A DNA stretch of 64,000 bases. It comes from Oscillospiraceae bacterium. Lineage in GTDB: Bacteria > Bacillota > Clostridia > Oscillospirales > Ruminococcaceae. A model generated the notes under the pieces. It made no database searches. It was not told where the DNA came from and was given only the letters and a program-made list of their open reading frames with translations. Location: positions 248,001 to 312,000 of the forward strand of contig JAISZR010000004.1 in NCBI GenBank assembly GCA_031284525.1. The letters run 5' to 3'. Positions within the stretch are counted from its first letter, which is position 1, and every line of letters begins with the position of its first letter. The position numbers were made by a program, and so were the translations under genes. Shown here in pieces: positions 35,332-44,717 of this stretch.

Positions 35332-36034
35332 AGATATTTTCTTGATGACGCTAGTCGGCCCCATGAATTTTGAACCTAGGCCAGGGCAGTTTATAAACAT
35401 AAAAATAGACGGCTTTTATTTACGCAGACCCATTAGTATTTGCAGCTTTGATGAGGACTCCATGGATATTATATATAAGATTGCGGGGAATGGAACTGAT
35501 GCGCTTTCGAAGATGTCGCCAGGGCAAAAGTTGGATGTCCTTTGCGGCCTAGGCAACGGTTTCGATTTGAGTTTGGCCGAAGGGAGAAGGATTGTGCTCG
35601 TTGGTGGTGGAGTGGGAATCCCGCCGCTTTATGGTCTTGGAAAAGCATTAAAAGCAGCTGGTGCCGAGTTTACGGCAGTGCTTGGTTGGCAAACCCATGA
35701 TCAAGCTTTTTTTATTGATGAATTCTCTGCAATTTGTCCTACGCGTGTTGTGACGAATGATGGTGGAATAGGTAAAAAAGGTGTTGTTACCGACATTTTG
35801 CGAGAGATTTCTTACGATTATTATTTCACCTGTGGGCCGGAGCCGATGTTAAAAGCAGTTTATGATCTTGGTGGCAACGGGCAGCTTTCTTTTGAGGCGC
35901 GGATGGGTTGCGGTTTTGGCGCATGTATGGGTTGCTCTCGCAAAACGTTGGGTGGCGGTAGTAAGCGCATTTGCATGCAGGGGCCAGTTTTGCGCAGTGA
36001 TGAGGTGCTATTTTCATGGATAAACTTGGAGTGA
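35282..36034 (+). CDS. pyrK: Dihydroorotate dehydrogenase electron-transfer subunit
   Basis: A 250-residue FAD and [2Fe-2S] protein that passes electrons from PyrD to NAD+. The FAD site reads YLRRPISICS, the NAD-binding loop is LVGGGVGIPPLYGL, and the cluster cysteines are in MGCGFGACMGCSRK plus a later RICMQGP. ATG at 35282 follows GTGAGG by 6 bases and overlaps carB. Its end overlaps pyrD by 19 bases. Presence of pyrK defines the PyrD partner as class 1B. Confidence 0.94.
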   Translation: MKKQAFYEIKRNQPLARDIFLMTLVGPMNFEPRPGQFINIKIDGFYLRRPISICSFDEDSMDIIYKIAGNGTDALSKMSPGQKLDVLCGLGNGFDLSLAEGRRIVLVGGGVGIPPLYGLGKALKAAGAEFTAVLGWQTHDQAFFIDEFSAICPTRVVTNDGGIGKKGVVTDILREISYDYYFTCGPEPMLKAVYDLGGNGQLSFEARMGCGFGACMGCSRKTLGGGSKRICMQGPVLRSDEVLFSWINLE

Positions 36035-36930
36035 CTTTGAGTGGTTGGGATTTGGAAAATCCGATTATTGCGGCCAGTGGTACGTTTGGCTACGGATATG
36101 AGTTTGCTTCCTGGTATGATATAAATATTTTGGGCAGCATTAGCTTGAAAGGGACCACAAGAGAGCCACGTTTTGGCAACCCTACTCCTAGGATTGCGGA
36201 ATGCTGTGGTGGGATGTTAAACGCCATTGGGTTACAAAGTCCCGGTGTGGAATCTGTTATTTCCGAAGAAATTCCCAAATTGCGCAGTGTTTTTAAAAAA
36301 AAGGTAATAGCGAATGTGGCAGGCTTCTCGGTTGCGGAGTATGTTCAGGTTGCTGCCTTGTTTGATGCGGTGGAAGAAGTTGCGTTGCTTGAAATAAATG
36401 TTAGTTGCCCTAATGTGGAGAGTGATGGCAGGGTTTTTGGTTCTACGCCGGAATCGGTCGCACTCGTTTGCCGAGAGATAAAAAAGGTGGTAAAAAAGCC
36501 AGTTTATATGAAACTTTCACCTAATGTTGCAAATATTACAGAAATAGCGCAGGCTGCCGAATCTGCCGGCGCAGATGGTCTGGTGCTGATCAACACTCTT
36601 TTGGGCATGGCGGTTGACCCGGCTACGGGGAAACCTATTGTGTCCACGAAGGTGGCCGGGTTTTCGGGGCCTGCAATAAAACCAATTGCCCTCCGCGTGA
36701 TATATCAAGTTTATCCTAATGTTAGGATCCCGATAATCGGTGTGGGCGGGATCACCTGCGCAGATGACGTTATTGAATTTATTTCAGTTGGCGCTACAGC
36801 TGTGCAGGTCGGCTCACAGAATCTGAGAGATCCGTGTGTAGGGCGTGATATCATAAATGAGTTGCCGCAAAAGATGGATGAATACGGGATAGAGACGCTT
36901 GGTGGTATTGTGGGCCGAAGTCATAGGTAA
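36016..36930 (+). CDS. pyrD: Dihydroorotate dehydrogenase, class 1B catalytic subunit
   Basis: A 304-residue FMN enzyme that oxidises dihydroorotate to orotate with NAD+ through PyrK. LENPIIAASGTFGYG at the N-terminus, the catalytic Cys in EINVSCPNVESDG, and the FMN-phosphate loop IIGVGGITCADDVIEF are intact. KLSPNV and NTLLGMAVDP match 1B enzymes. The start lies inside pyrK, so the two subunits are coupled. Confidence 0.95.
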   Translation: MDKLGVTLSGWDLENPIIAASGTFGYGYEFASWYDINILGSISLKGTTREPRFGNPTPRIAECCGGMLNAIGLQSPGVESVISEEIPKLRSVFKKKVIANVAGFSVAEYVQVAALFDAVEEVALLEINVSCPNVESDGRVFGSTPESVALVCREIKKVVKKPVYMKLSPNVANITEIAQAAESAGADGLVLINTLLGMAVDPATGKPIVSTKVAGFSGPAIKPIALRVIYQVYPNVRIPIIGVGGITCADDVIEFISVGATAVQVGSQNLRDPCVGRDIINELPQKMDEYGIETLGGIVGRSHR

Positions 36931-37012
36931 GAGATTTAGGTTTTTTATATGATAAGATTGGGCTACAACCGCATCGGGTGGCGGGATAAGTACGTGTAGG
37001 GAGGGACGATTC

Positions 37013-37714
37013 TTGGCAACGGGGGAAAAGGGTATCATCTTAGCCTGCGATTTTTCTAACAAAACTGAGACGATGCGATTTTTAAGTGCGTTTCTTGGCC
37101 AAAATATCTTCGTCAAGATAGGGATGGAGCTTTTTTATGGCGAGGGGCCAAGCATAGTCGAGGAAATAAAAAGGATGAATTTCCGTATCTTTTTGGATCT
37201 TAAATTACACGACACACCTAATACCGTGAAAAAGGCCATGAAAAACATAGCAAAACTTGGTGTGGATATGACGACCATACATGCAGCGGGCGGCAAACAG
37301 ATGATGTTGGCGGCCAAAGAAGGGCTCTCATCTTCATCTGCCTCCTCGCTACTACTGGCGGTGACAGTGCTTACTAGTCTTTCTGCAAAGATCTTTAAGC
37401 AGGAGCTTTTGATTTCGCATCCGGTTGAGGAGGTTGTTGTTCATTATGCCAAAAATGCGCAGAGCAGCGGCGTTGACGGCGTTGTCTGTTCTCCACTAGA
37501 GGCAAAAACGGTAAAATCAGCGTGCGGAAATGACTTTGTGACTGTGACGCCGGGGATACGTTATGCCGAAACTGGCGACGACCAGAGCCGCGTCGCGACC
37601 CCATCTATGGCAAAAACGCTTGGCAGTGATTTCATAGTGGTCGGTCGGCCAATCACGGCGGCTGATGACCCTGTTGCCGCATATAACCGCATATTGACGG
37701 ATTTTTTGGGGTGA
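37013..37714 (+). CDS. pyrF: Orotidine 5'-phosphate decarboxylase
   Basis: A 233-residue TIM-barrel enzyme converting OMP to UMP. The catalytic Lys/Asp set is in FLDLKLHDTPNTVKKA, with the ILACDFSN opening and the phosphate-gripping TPGIRYAETGDDQSRV and IVVGRPIT loops. TTG at 37013 has GGGAGGGA about 6 bases upstream. An 82-base gap from pyrD is the largest inside the operon, and no promoter is obvious in it. Confidence 0.95.
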   Translation: MATGEKGIILACDFSNKTETMRFLSAFLGQNIFVKIGMELFYGEGPSIVEEIKRMNFRIFLDLKLHDTPNTVKKAMKNIAKLGVDMTTIHAAGGKQMMLAAKEGLSSSSASSLLLAVTVLTSLSAKIFKQELLISHPVEEVVVHYAKNAQSSGVDGVVCSPLEAKTVKSACGNDFVTVTPGIRYAETGDDQSRVATPSMAKTLGSDFIVVGRPITAADDPVAAYNRILTDFLG

Positions 37715-37721
37715 TGAAGAA

Positions 37722-38384
37722 ATGGAAGCGAGAGAGATAGAGGCAAAAAGGATAGCGGAGCTTTTGCTTGAGATCAAGGCTGTGTTTTTGCAGCCCAAAG
37801 AGCCATTTACCTGGGCCAGTGGCATCAAGTCGCCAATTTATTGTGACAATCGTGTGATTCTTTCTTATCCCGATGTGCGAAAAGAGGTGGAGGCCGCTCT
37901 TGCCCGACTTGTTTTGCAAAGATATCCCAATTGTGCGCTGTTGGCTGGAACTAGCACTGCCGGAATCGCCCATGCGGCATTAGTTGCGGAGCGGTTGGGC
38001 TTACCAATGGTCTATGTGCGCGGTAGCAAAAAAGACCACGGCAGGGCGCAGCTGATAGAAGGCAGGGCACAACCCGGGCAGCTTGCGGTTGTGATTGAAG
38101 ATCTGATTTCTACTGCTAGTTCCGCCCTTGGTGTGGTTGCCGTTTTGCGGGCATCTGCGATTAACGTGCTCGGTATTGCCTGTATTTTTACGTATGGGCT
38201 AAAAAGTGGCCTCGACGCGATGGCCGAGGCGGATGTTGCAAACTTCTCGCTTTTGGATTACGACACTTTGATAGAAGTTGCGCTGACAAGGAACTTCATT
38301 AGCGCCGGTGATGTAAAGGCGCTGCACGCCTTCCGGGAGAACCCTCAAAGTTCAGACTGGCAAAATTTTGGAATAAGCGGCTGA
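37722..38384 (+). CDS. pyrE: Orotate phosphoribosyltransferase
   Basis: A 220-residue enzyme adding ribose-5-phosphate from PRPP to orotate. The PRPP motif reads LAVVIEDLISTASS, and FTWASGIKSPIYCDNR plus the catalytic-loop YVRGSKKDHGRAQLIEG region are typical. It is the last pyr gene, 7 bases behind pyrF, and converges on the CAP-domain gene 15 bases away with no clear terminator between them. Confidence 0.94.
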   Translation: MEAREIEAKRIAELLLEIKAVFLQPKEPFTWASGIKSPIYCDNRVILSYPDVRKEVEAALARLVLQRYPNCALLAGTSTAGIAHAALVAERLGLPMVYVRGSKKDHGRAQLIEGRAQPGQLAVVIEDLISTASSALGVVAVLRASAINVLGIACIFTYGLKSGLDAMAEADVANFSLLDYDTLIEVALTRNFISAGDVKALHAFRENPQSSDWQNFGISG

Positions 38385-38399
38385 AAGCTCGAAAAGAAT

Positions 38400-38990
38400 T
38401 TATAACCGCGCAAAAATGACGTCCACGAACGTGAGGTAGGAGCCGTCCTCGGTCTCCCCATAAAACCCGACGCCAATGCAATTATACCTATCATCTACAC
38501 TCGTGCGCTCGTTTTCAAAGGCGTCCACCACTTCTTCGGCGGTCATCATGTTTACGTCGTAGCCTGAGCTATATTTATATCTGGGGAACTCGCCGAGGTC
38601 TTTGCTGTTCTTCAGCGCGTACTTTTCTTCGTCAAAGATCGTTTGCCAGCTGTCACCATTTGCCCGCCAACTCCCTAGATATTCATTGTCAAACATTTCC
38701 TTTGCTCTTGCTCTTGCCGCTTCCCTTAAGACACGTTTCACTTTGAGTGGTTTTCTCTTTTTCTCTTTGCCATCCTTTCCCACGACCTGCCTTTTTGTCA
38801 GTTTTTCGTTCAGGAGGGTGACAATCCTTTTTTCTAGCTCGGGGCAAAGCCCATTTTCATCAATTTTAAATTCTTGCTCTTCCATGTTTTGTTGTTCAGC
38901 TGCCAATGCGACAAATCCGCCTGTGCCGACCGCGTACACCAAGAAGATAAGGCTTAGCACAAGGCTGCATCCTATTGCATGTTTCCTCAT
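38400..38990 (-). CDS. Secreted CAP-domain (SCP-like) protein
   Basis: A 196-residue protein with an N-terminal signal segment (~10-32, hydrophobic after a basic MRKH start). Residues ~55-196 form a divergent CAP domain: LREAARARAKEMFDNEYLGS, then ...DSWQTIFDEEKYAL, then TAEEVVDAFEN and CIGVGFYGETEDGSYLTFVDVIFA at the end. The usual active-site His pair is not evident, so enzymatic activity is unlikely. Its start overlaps the RNase HI stop by one base. Role unknown; bacterial relatives are cell-surface or sporulation proteins. Confidence 0.75.
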   Translation of the reverse strand: MRKHAIGCSLVLSLIFLVYAVGTGGFVALAAEQQNMEEQEFKIDENGLCPELEKRIVTLLNEKLTKRQVVGKDGKEKKRKPLKVKRVLREAARARAKEMFDNEYLGSWRANGDSWQTIFDEEKYALKNSKDLGEFPRYKYSSGYDVNMMTAEEVVDAFENERTSVDDRYNCIGVGFYGETEDGSYLTFVDVIFARL

Positions 38991-39463
38991 TATTTTCTAC
39001 CCCTCTCCCTAATGGCCATTACGGCTAGTTTGTCACACTCCTCATTTTCTGGGTGGTCTGCATGCCCTTTCACCCAAACAAAATCAACTTTGTGCGTGGC
39101 CAAAAGGTGCGGCAATCTTTCCCACAAATCCAAGTTCAAAACCGGCTTTTTATCACTTTTCCGCCACCCGTTTTTCTGCCAACTTTCAAGCCAGCCTTTT
39201 GCAACTGCATCCACCACATATCTAGAATCACTGTATAAAGTCACATCACAAGGCCGTTTTAGTGCCTCAAGGGCGACCAAAACTGCCGTCAGTTCCATCC
39301 TGTTGTTTGTTGTTTCCTCTTCGAACCCGCAAAGCCTCTTCTCTTTGTTGCGGCACCTCAGTATGATGCCATACCCGCCTGGCCCTGGGTTTCCGGAGCA
39401 CGCACCATCTGTGAAGATTTCCACGATTTCTCGGTTCTTCCCGTCCACAGCAGTTAAATCCAT
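38990..39463 (-). CDS. rnhA: Ribonuclease HI
   Basis: A 157-residue nuclease removing RNA from RNA:DNA hybrids. The four catalytic acids are visible: Asp in [17 protein letters not shown], Glu in NNRMELTAV, Asp in [11 protein letters not shown] and Asp in ENEECDKLA, with [10 protein letters not shown] before it. Length is normal for bacterial type 1. The start overlaps the end of the upstream membrane-protein gene by 10 bases, indicating coupled translation. Confidence 0.94.
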   Translation of the reverse strand: MDLTAVDGKNREIVEIFTDGACSGNPGPGGYGIILRCRNKEKRLCGFEEETTNNRMELTAVLVALEALKRPCDVTLYSDSRYVVDAVAKGWLESWQKNGWRKSDKKPVLNLDLWERLPHLLATHKVDFVWVKGHADHPENEECDKLAVMAIRERGRK

Positions 39464-40230
39464 TCTTCTTCGACGAACATCATTCTTGCGACTGCTCTCC
39501 TATCTGCCATATCTTTGAACCAGTGTGGCAGATACGCTATGAATGATAAGAGCGCACTCAAAAGCAACAGGTTCAAGTAATATGTTGCGCCATCTCCCAA
39601 ACTATCAAGTGGAGTTACCGTTTCTGCCGGGCCGGCCAAGAACATATAGTTTTTATCGAACAGTTTATCAATAGTTCCAACAACAATCCCGACCATGACT
39701 ATCGTCCTTATCGCTTTCCAGTAATCCTTTATGTCAATCCGGTGCCCGTTGACAACTGTCCCATAAACGGCAGTCAAAACGATATAACCGTGTATCCAAA
39801 AGAAGTGATAAAAACGGAACTTAGCTGGCCCACAGCTCACGGTCGGAAACATGATTGAGCCCAGCGCACCGGTGCTCCAGAAATAAATTAGCGGGAAAAT
39901 CTTCCTATTTAGGCCCTTCTTTTTGGATAAGTTAAAAATGAGGGCCAAGATCAGAGTTATAGCACATAAATCTAGGTAGATTAAGTTTCCGACAAAATCC
40001 TCATCGTTCAGGTAATTCCAGACATGAAATCCCAATTCAAAAACTATTGTCAATGCGGCTGTGCTTACTTTAATGGCCCTGTCTGTTTTTGGTGTGATTT
40101 TATCTTTAAAGATTATTGTCAACATAACCGCGGCGATGAGTAGGTAAAAAACAAGCATGTGTGCCGTTTCGTATTTTTCAAAACTAAAAGGTGCGGAGCT
40201 CCCATCAAAGAACTGTTTCAAAAATGTCAT
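39454..40230 (-). CDS. TIGR02206 (YwaF) family integral membrane protein
   Basis: A ~258-residue protein with about six to seven membrane helices, matching the TIGR02206/YwaF family of unknown function. Recognisable features are [17 protein letters not shown] near the N-terminus, [13 protein letters not shown] [15 protein letters not shown], the [20 protein letters not shown] block and [19 protein letters not shown] near the C-terminus. ATG at 40230 has GAGGG a few bases upstream. It leads the short run with rnhA and the CAP gene. Confidence 0.85.
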   Translation of the reverse strand: MTFLKQFFDGSSAPFSFEKYETAHMLVFYLLIAAVMLTIIFKDKITPKTDRAIKVSTAALTIVFELGFHVWNYLNDEDFVGNLIYLDLCAITLILALIFNLSKKKGLNRKIFPLIYFWSTGALGSIMFPTVSCGPAKFRFYHFFWIHGYIVLTAVYGTVVNGHRIDIKDYWKAIRTIVMVGIVVGTIDKLFDKNYMFLAGPAETVTPLDSLGDGATYYLNLLLLSALLSFIAYLPHWFKDMADRRAVARMMFVEEEWI

Positions 40231-40509
40231 AATCAACCCTCAATAAATCATAGTAGTAGCCTCCCTCATTTTACTACAGACTGTACAACTTGTCAAAATT
40301 TGAGGTTTAACGGCGAGCGGCCTATCGATTTCTTCCCAATCATCGCAATCTGCCATTGTGGCAGACCACCGCGCCCTGTTAATTGAAATCATATACAATT
40401 GAAGTAGGTGGCAAAGATTACAGAAATGTTGATTTTTCAATACATATTTGTATTCCTTTGTTGTATAGAATTTTTCATGCGGTAGCCGTGGAGGTTGCAA
40501 GTTTTATGG
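40231..40509. other. Intergenic region upstream of the YwaF-like gene
   Basis: About 280 bases with no supported gene. A frame at 40240-40500 on the - strand ends just before the membrane gene but lacks a convincing start. CTGCCATTGTGGCAG (40350-40364) is a short perfect palindrome, possibly an operator. Confidence 0.45.
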
Positions 40510-40538
40510 TTGACAAATGCGAATAAAAGTGATACAAT
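40510..40538 (+). promoter_or_regulatory. Strong sigma-A promoter of the tRNA-Leu unit
   Basis: Consensus TTGACA (40510-40515), 17-base spacer, TACAAT (40533-40538). It lies ~178 bases before the tRNA, so a long leader is transcribed. Confidence 0.8.
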
Positions 40539-40545
40539 TCTTGGC

Positions 40546-40715
40546 GTACGTTAGTGGTGGTGAGGCTAGCGTATGGTGGGTGGCAGAGGTTTTTATGTTC
40601 GCATATTGAACGGATTAGGTATGCGAACATTGTTTTGTCCGTTTTCTTTTTGTACGTTAGCGTTGAGAGAGAACCCGTTTAGCGGTTCTCAGCTGCTGGA
40701 GGTAAAGGTAAAAAT
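40546..40715 (+). promoter_or_regulatory. Structured leader of tRNA-Leu
   Basis: Between promoter and tRNA lie a perfect 11-bp inverted repeat (ATGTTCGCATA at 40595-40605, TATGCGAACAT at 40620-40630), a 7-bp stem GAGAACC/GGTTCTC (40669-40675, 40684-40690), and two copies of GTACGTTAG. The first hairpin is followed by a U-rich stretch and could act as an attenuator or an RNase processing site. No reading frame here has a good ribosome site. Confidence 0.5.
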
Positions 40716-40798
40716 GCGGTCATGGCGGAATCGGCAGACGCGCACGTTTAAGGGGCGTGTGGGCAACCGTGTGGGTTCAAGTCCCACTGACCGCACCA
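40716..40798 (+). tRNA. tRNA-Leu (AAG)
   Basis: Acceptor GCGGTCA pairs with TGACCGC, followed by A and encoded CCA. TGGCGGAATCGGCAGACGCG is the D-arm typical of class II tRNAs. The anticodon stem CACGT/GCGTG encloses TTAAGGG, giving anticodon AAG at 40750-40752 (Leu, CUU family). A variable arm and a GGTTCAAGT T-loop follow. Confidence 0.9.
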
Positions 40799-41020
40799 AC
40801 TGGGCAGGCATCCATTGGCGATTGTGTTTTTGTCATTTTTCAAACATTCCGAAACTTATAATTAACTTGCTTTCCCAAAACCTTTCCGGCAGGGTTGAGG
40901 TCTTTGGCAGCGAATTGAGAATGATTTTGGGCTTCTCGTTGGAGTCTTCCCTGAGGCACCTTCCCTAAGGGGAGCAAACAAAATCCAATAACGAGTAGAC
41001 GTAACAGTGGAGTGAAGCGG

Positions 41021-42211
41021 ATGGAACCTGATACATTGGGAAGAGCGTGGGCGGAGATAAATTTAAAAAGTTTGGAGACGAATTTCAAAAGTCTGAGGGA
41101 ATATGTCAATAAAGATGCGGGAATAATGGGAATTATTAAGGCGAATGCCTACGGTCATGGGGATCTCTGCGTGGCAAGACAGTTGTTAAAGTTGGGAATT
41201 GACAGCTTCGGTGTCTCGAATGTTGTTGAGGCGTTAAGAGTTAGAAATGCAGGGATTCCTTCACCCATTTTGATTTTGGGTCCTACCCCGGAAAAATTAG
41301 CCAGAAAGTTGTCGGATAAAGGGATTGCGCAGACGGTTTTTTCTTTTGAAAATGCCCAAAAACTATCGGAGTTTGCCGTGGCAAGCGGTGCTAATGTCAG
41401 GTGTCATCTGAAGATTGAAACAGGGATGAATAGGTTGGGAGTTAAGATAGTAAGTGACAGCGATTTTGAAAGATTGTTGTTGCTTTATTCTTTGCCGAAT
41501 TTGTCTTTTGAGGGAATATTTACGCATTTTTCCGTGGCGGATGACTGCTCTCCGGCTGGAGTGAAATATACCAAAGCACAATTTGAAGAGTTTGTGCACG
41601 TCTGCGAGAGGCTGAAAAGATCAGGGATTAATGTGGGAATCAGGCACTGCTGCAATTCAGCTGCAACAATTAATTTTCCAGAGATGCATCTTGATATGGT
41701 TCGATCTGGAATTTTACTTTATGGTCTTACGTGTAAGGGGTTCAATTTAAAAGATCGGGATGATTTTAAACCCGTTATGACCCTGAAATCTCGGATAACT
41801 TCTATCAAGGAAGTAGCAAGTAACGAATATGTTAGTTATGGCAATACGTATATGACGAATCAAAAATCTTTGATAGGTGTGGTTGCAATTGGGTATGCAG
41901 ACGGTTTGCGAAGAAACCTTTCGAATAACATAAGTGTTCTTGTTAAGGGACAACTGGTGCCAGGGATCGGGAACATATGCATGGATCAAATGATGATTGA
42001 CCTGAGCAACACAAAAGGTGTGTCTATTGGCGATGAAGTAATTGTTTTTGGAGATAACGAAGCCTGTAATGCGAACGTTATGGCGGAAAAGCTCGGAACA
42101 ATAAACTGGGAAATTGTTTGCGGCGTGGGCAAAAGAGTGCCCAGAGTTCACCTGATTGTCTGTAACGCGGGTGAAAAGGCGGCAAAAGTGTATCTGAAAA
42201 GTGAGGATTAG
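41021..42211 (+). CDS. alr: Alanine racemase
   Basis: A 396-residue PLP enzyme interconverting L- and D-alanine for peptidoglycan. The PLP lysine is in MGIIKANAYGHG near residue ~36, and the catalytic Tyr is in VAIGYADGLRRN. The IGNICMDQMMIDL and CGVGKRVPRV blocks are intact. ATG at 41021 has GGAG 8 bases upstream; the frame opens with GTG at 41012. With ddl and murI in this window it supplies D-amino acids for the cell wall. Confidence 0.95.
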   Translation: MEPDTLGRAWAEINLKSLETNFKSLREYVNKDAGIMGIIKANAYGHGDLCVARQLLKLGIDSFGVSNVVEALRVRNAGIPSPILILGPTPEKLARKLSDKGIAQTVFSFENAQKLSEFAVASGANVRCHLKIETGMNRLGVKIVSDSDFERLLLLYSLPNLSFEGIFTHFSVADDCSPAGVKYTKAQFEEFVHVCERLKRSGINVGIRHCCNSAATINFPEMHLDMVRSGILLYGLTCKGFNLKDRDDFKPVMTLKSRITSIKEVASNEYVSYGNTYMTNQKSLIGVVAIGYADGLRRNLSNNISVLVKGQLVPGIGNICMDQMMIDLSNTKGVSIGDEVIVFGDNEACNANVMAEKLGTINWEIVCGVGKRVPRVHLIVCNAGEKAAKVYLKSED

Positions 42212-42333
42212 ACTTTGCCGGAATATCCTTCTGGTTGCTTCCCCTTTTGTTTTTTAAATATTCCGGGATGTGTGACCAATTCTCTCTACTATGATATTAT
42301 TCAGTGTTTTTTCGAAAAGGAAGGTTTTGTGCA

Positions 42334-44550
42334 ATGAGACGTCGCTATCTGCTGCAATATGATTTTTCGGATTGTGGGGCGGCTTGTTTGACTATGATTT
42401 GCGCTTATTATGGTCTGAAAACCAGCATGACGAACGTTCGGGAATTAATTGGAACCGATAGGAACGGAACTAGTGGATATGGCCTTGTGAAGGGGTTCAA
42501 AGAGCTTGGGTTTGAGGTTAAGGTTGTGAGGGCCGTTGAAAAATATTTTGACAGGACTGTTCCGATGCCATGCATTGCCAATGTAACCACTGATTTCGGT
42601 GATCATTATGTTGTAATTTACGGCATGAAGAAGGGTAGGCTTATTGTTGCGGATCCAGCGAAAGGCAAGTGTGTGATTACTCAAGAAGCGTTTGTGAAAA
42701 GTTGGACGGGTGTTCTGTTTTTGGCTAGCCCGGGTGACAACTTTGCAAAGGGTAATCAGAGGAAAGTTTCCCAAATGGTGGCTTCTTTTTTAAAGCTCAT
42801 AAGACACAGCAGGGGAGAGGTAATTCCGCAGAATCGTGGCAGATTGACTATAAACTGGCAGGATTTGAGTTATCAAAAGCGGGTTTTTGTTTGGGTGACG
42901 ATTCTCTCTGCTTTGGGAACTGTGCTGGGGCTTGCGAGCTCGTTTTACTATAAGAACCTGATTGATAAGGTCATGCCAAGCGGCGATTTTGGGTTACTGA
43001 AACTGGTTGTTTGCGTTTTTGCCTTGATCGGTTTGCTGAACATAGTAGTCGAGACACTCAGATCGTACTTGCTTACGATTGCTTGCGACAAAATTGATGT
43101 GGCATTGGTAACGGCTTACTACGGCCATGTTTTGAATCTCCCCATGAATTTTTTTGATTCTAGGGATATCGGTGAAGTTCTCTCGCGGATGGACGATGCG
43201 TACGAGATTAAGAGTGCTATTGCGACACTGATAGTTGAGGTTGGCCTTAATGTAATTACAGCTATCGGATGCGGAATACTGCTCTGTTTGATTAGCGTTC
43301 CGCTTTTTTTGATGTTCTTTTTGATGCTAGTCATTTATGCCGGAATTGTGTATGGTTTTCGAAAGAAAATGAACGAAAAAACACGCGATTTGATGGAAGA
43401 AAGCACCAGGTTGCGGTCGTTATTTATTGAATCTGTAAGTGGTATCGAAACGGTTAAAGCTCTTGGTGCACGTGAAGAATTTGGAGAAAAGTTCCAACAA
43501 CGCATGGTCAACTGTTTAGATAAGGAATTTAATGTGATGCAACTCACCACGAGAGAAAGCCTTTTGATCAATTTGGTTTCGGTGCTTGGTAACATCTTCG
43601 TTCTAGGAATTGGGATCTATTATGTCATGTCCGGTGTGCTTTCATTTGGTGCATTTTTAACGTTCGAGTCACTGGTTGCATTCTTTTTGAGCTCGGCCGG
43701 CCAACTTGTCCACACGCAGGTGCTTCTTCAAACCACTTGGATTAACTTCTGTAGACTTTATGAGATAATGGAGCTTAGAACAGAGCAAGAAAGGCAAAAC
43801 TCGGAACCAAAGAAATTAGGGAGCTTGTTTTTGCCAATTGATATGACGGATGTGCACTTTAGGTATGGAAGCAGGAAATTGGCATTAGATGGCCTTAACA
43901 TGCGGATTGAAGCGGGCGAAAAGGTCGCGATTGTGGGGCCAAGCGGTGCGGGCAAAAGTACGATTTCGAAGTTATTGATGAATTTTTATGCGCCAGAATC
44001 GGGTGAGATCCATTTTGGGGAACACAATATTAAGAATTTGGATGTGGATTGGTTTAGATCTATGATTGCATATTTGCCACAAGATGCCGTGCTGTTCAAA
44101 GGGTCATTGGAGGAAAACATAAAGCAGAAAAGCAAATCGGTGCCACAAGACGAATTCGTAAAAGTGTGTGAAATGTGCAGATTGGACGAGTTTGTTAAAG
44201 AGCTTCCCGGTGGTTATTCCTTTAAGATTACAGAACAGGGGCACAACTTTTCTGGCGGGCAAAAGCAAAGAATAGCCCTCGCCAGAGCACTCATTCAAAA
44301 ATTTGATCTGCTTATTATGGATGAGGCGACAAATGGGATGGATAGCATTACGGAACATTTGATTATGGATGTGGTTCTGGGGCAACTGCAAAGCACAGTG
44401 GTCTTGATTGCGCACAGATTAGCCTGTGCACAGCACTGCCAAAAGATTTTTGTGGTTGACGGCGGAAGAGTTGTGGAAAGCGGCTCTCACAAAACTTTGA
44501 TGGCTGGCGATGGGCTCTACAGAAAGATGATGGACCAATATTCTCTGTGA
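42334..44550 (+). CDS. C39-peptidase ABC exporter (bacteriocin-type)
   Basis: A 738-residue three-domain exporter. Residues 1-~125 are a C39 cysteine protease with Gln8, Cys14 (SDCGAACL), His91 (DHYVVIYG) and Asp107 (VADPAKG), which cuts double-glycine leaders during export. Residues ~190-480 hold six membrane helices. The ATPase follows, with Walker A GPSGAGKST, signature FSGGQKQRIALARAL, Walker B LLIMDEATN and a final VLIAHRLA. ATG at 42334 follows AGGAAGG by 9 bases. No GG-leader peptide, immunity gene or HlyD partner is visible nearby, so the substrate is unknown. Confidence 0.92.
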   Translation: MRRRYLLQYDFSDCGAACLTMICAYYGLKTSMTNVRELIGTDRNGTSGYGLVKGFKELGFEVKVVRAVEKYFDRTVPMPCIANVTTDFGDHYVVIYGMKKGRLIVADPAKGKCVITQEAFVKSWTGVLFLASPGDNFAKGNQRKVSQMVASFLKLIRHSRGEVIPQNRGRLTINWQDLSYQKRVFVWVTILSALGTVLGLASSFYYKNLIDKVMPSGDFGLLKLVVCVFALIGLLNIVVETLRSYLLTIACDKIDVALVTAYYGHVLNLPMNFFDSRDIGEVLSRMDDAYEIKSAIATLIVEVGLNVITAIGCGILLCLISVPLFLMFFLMLVIYAGIVYGFRKKMNEKTRDLMEESTRLRSLFIESVSGIETVKALGAREEFGEKFQQRMVNCLDKEFNVMQLTTRESLLINLVSVLGNIFVLGIGIYYVMSGVLSFGAFLTFESLVAFFLSSAGQLVHTQVLLQTTWINFCRLYEIMELRTEQERQNSEPKKLGSLFLPIDMTDVHFRYGSRKLALDGLNMRIEAGEKVAIVGPSGAGKSTISKLLMNFYAPESGEIHFGEHNIKNLDVDWFRSMIAYLPQDAVLFKGSLEENIKQKSKSVPQDEFVKVCEMCRLDEFVKELPGGYSFKITEQGHNFSGGQKQRIALARALIQKFDLLIMDEATNGMDSITEHLIMDVVLGQLQSTVVLIAHRLACAQHCQKIFVVDGGRVVESGSHKTLMAGDGLYRKMMDQYSL

Positions 44551-44623
44551 AGTGCGAACCTATTTTTGCGGTGAAGAAAAGTAATTATTTTTTGATTCTT
44601 TCTAGCATTTCCACGGCATATTG

Positions 44624-44632
44624 TGATATAAT
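44624..44632 (+). promoter_or_regulatory. Extended -10 promoter before the kinase-like gene
   Basis: TGATATAAT is an exact TGnTATAAT extended -10, without a good -35. It is 85 bases upstream of the start and gives a ~75-base leader. Confidence 0.55.
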
Positions 44633-44717
44633 TGGGGAGCTAGGTAGGTTATAGTGGGGGCGTTAGTTAGGGGCGCTAGCTGCTCTGTCGACATGCTGAG
44701 AATGGAGAGAATGCTCG

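Noticed and set aside
40240..40500. 86-codon - frame ending beside the TIGR02206 gene, with a CTVC motif
   Set aside because: No good start or ribosome site; an internal 38-codon version is possible but unsupported.
40573..40968. 131-codon + frame
   Set aside because: It reads straight through the tRNA-Leu gene and its leader.
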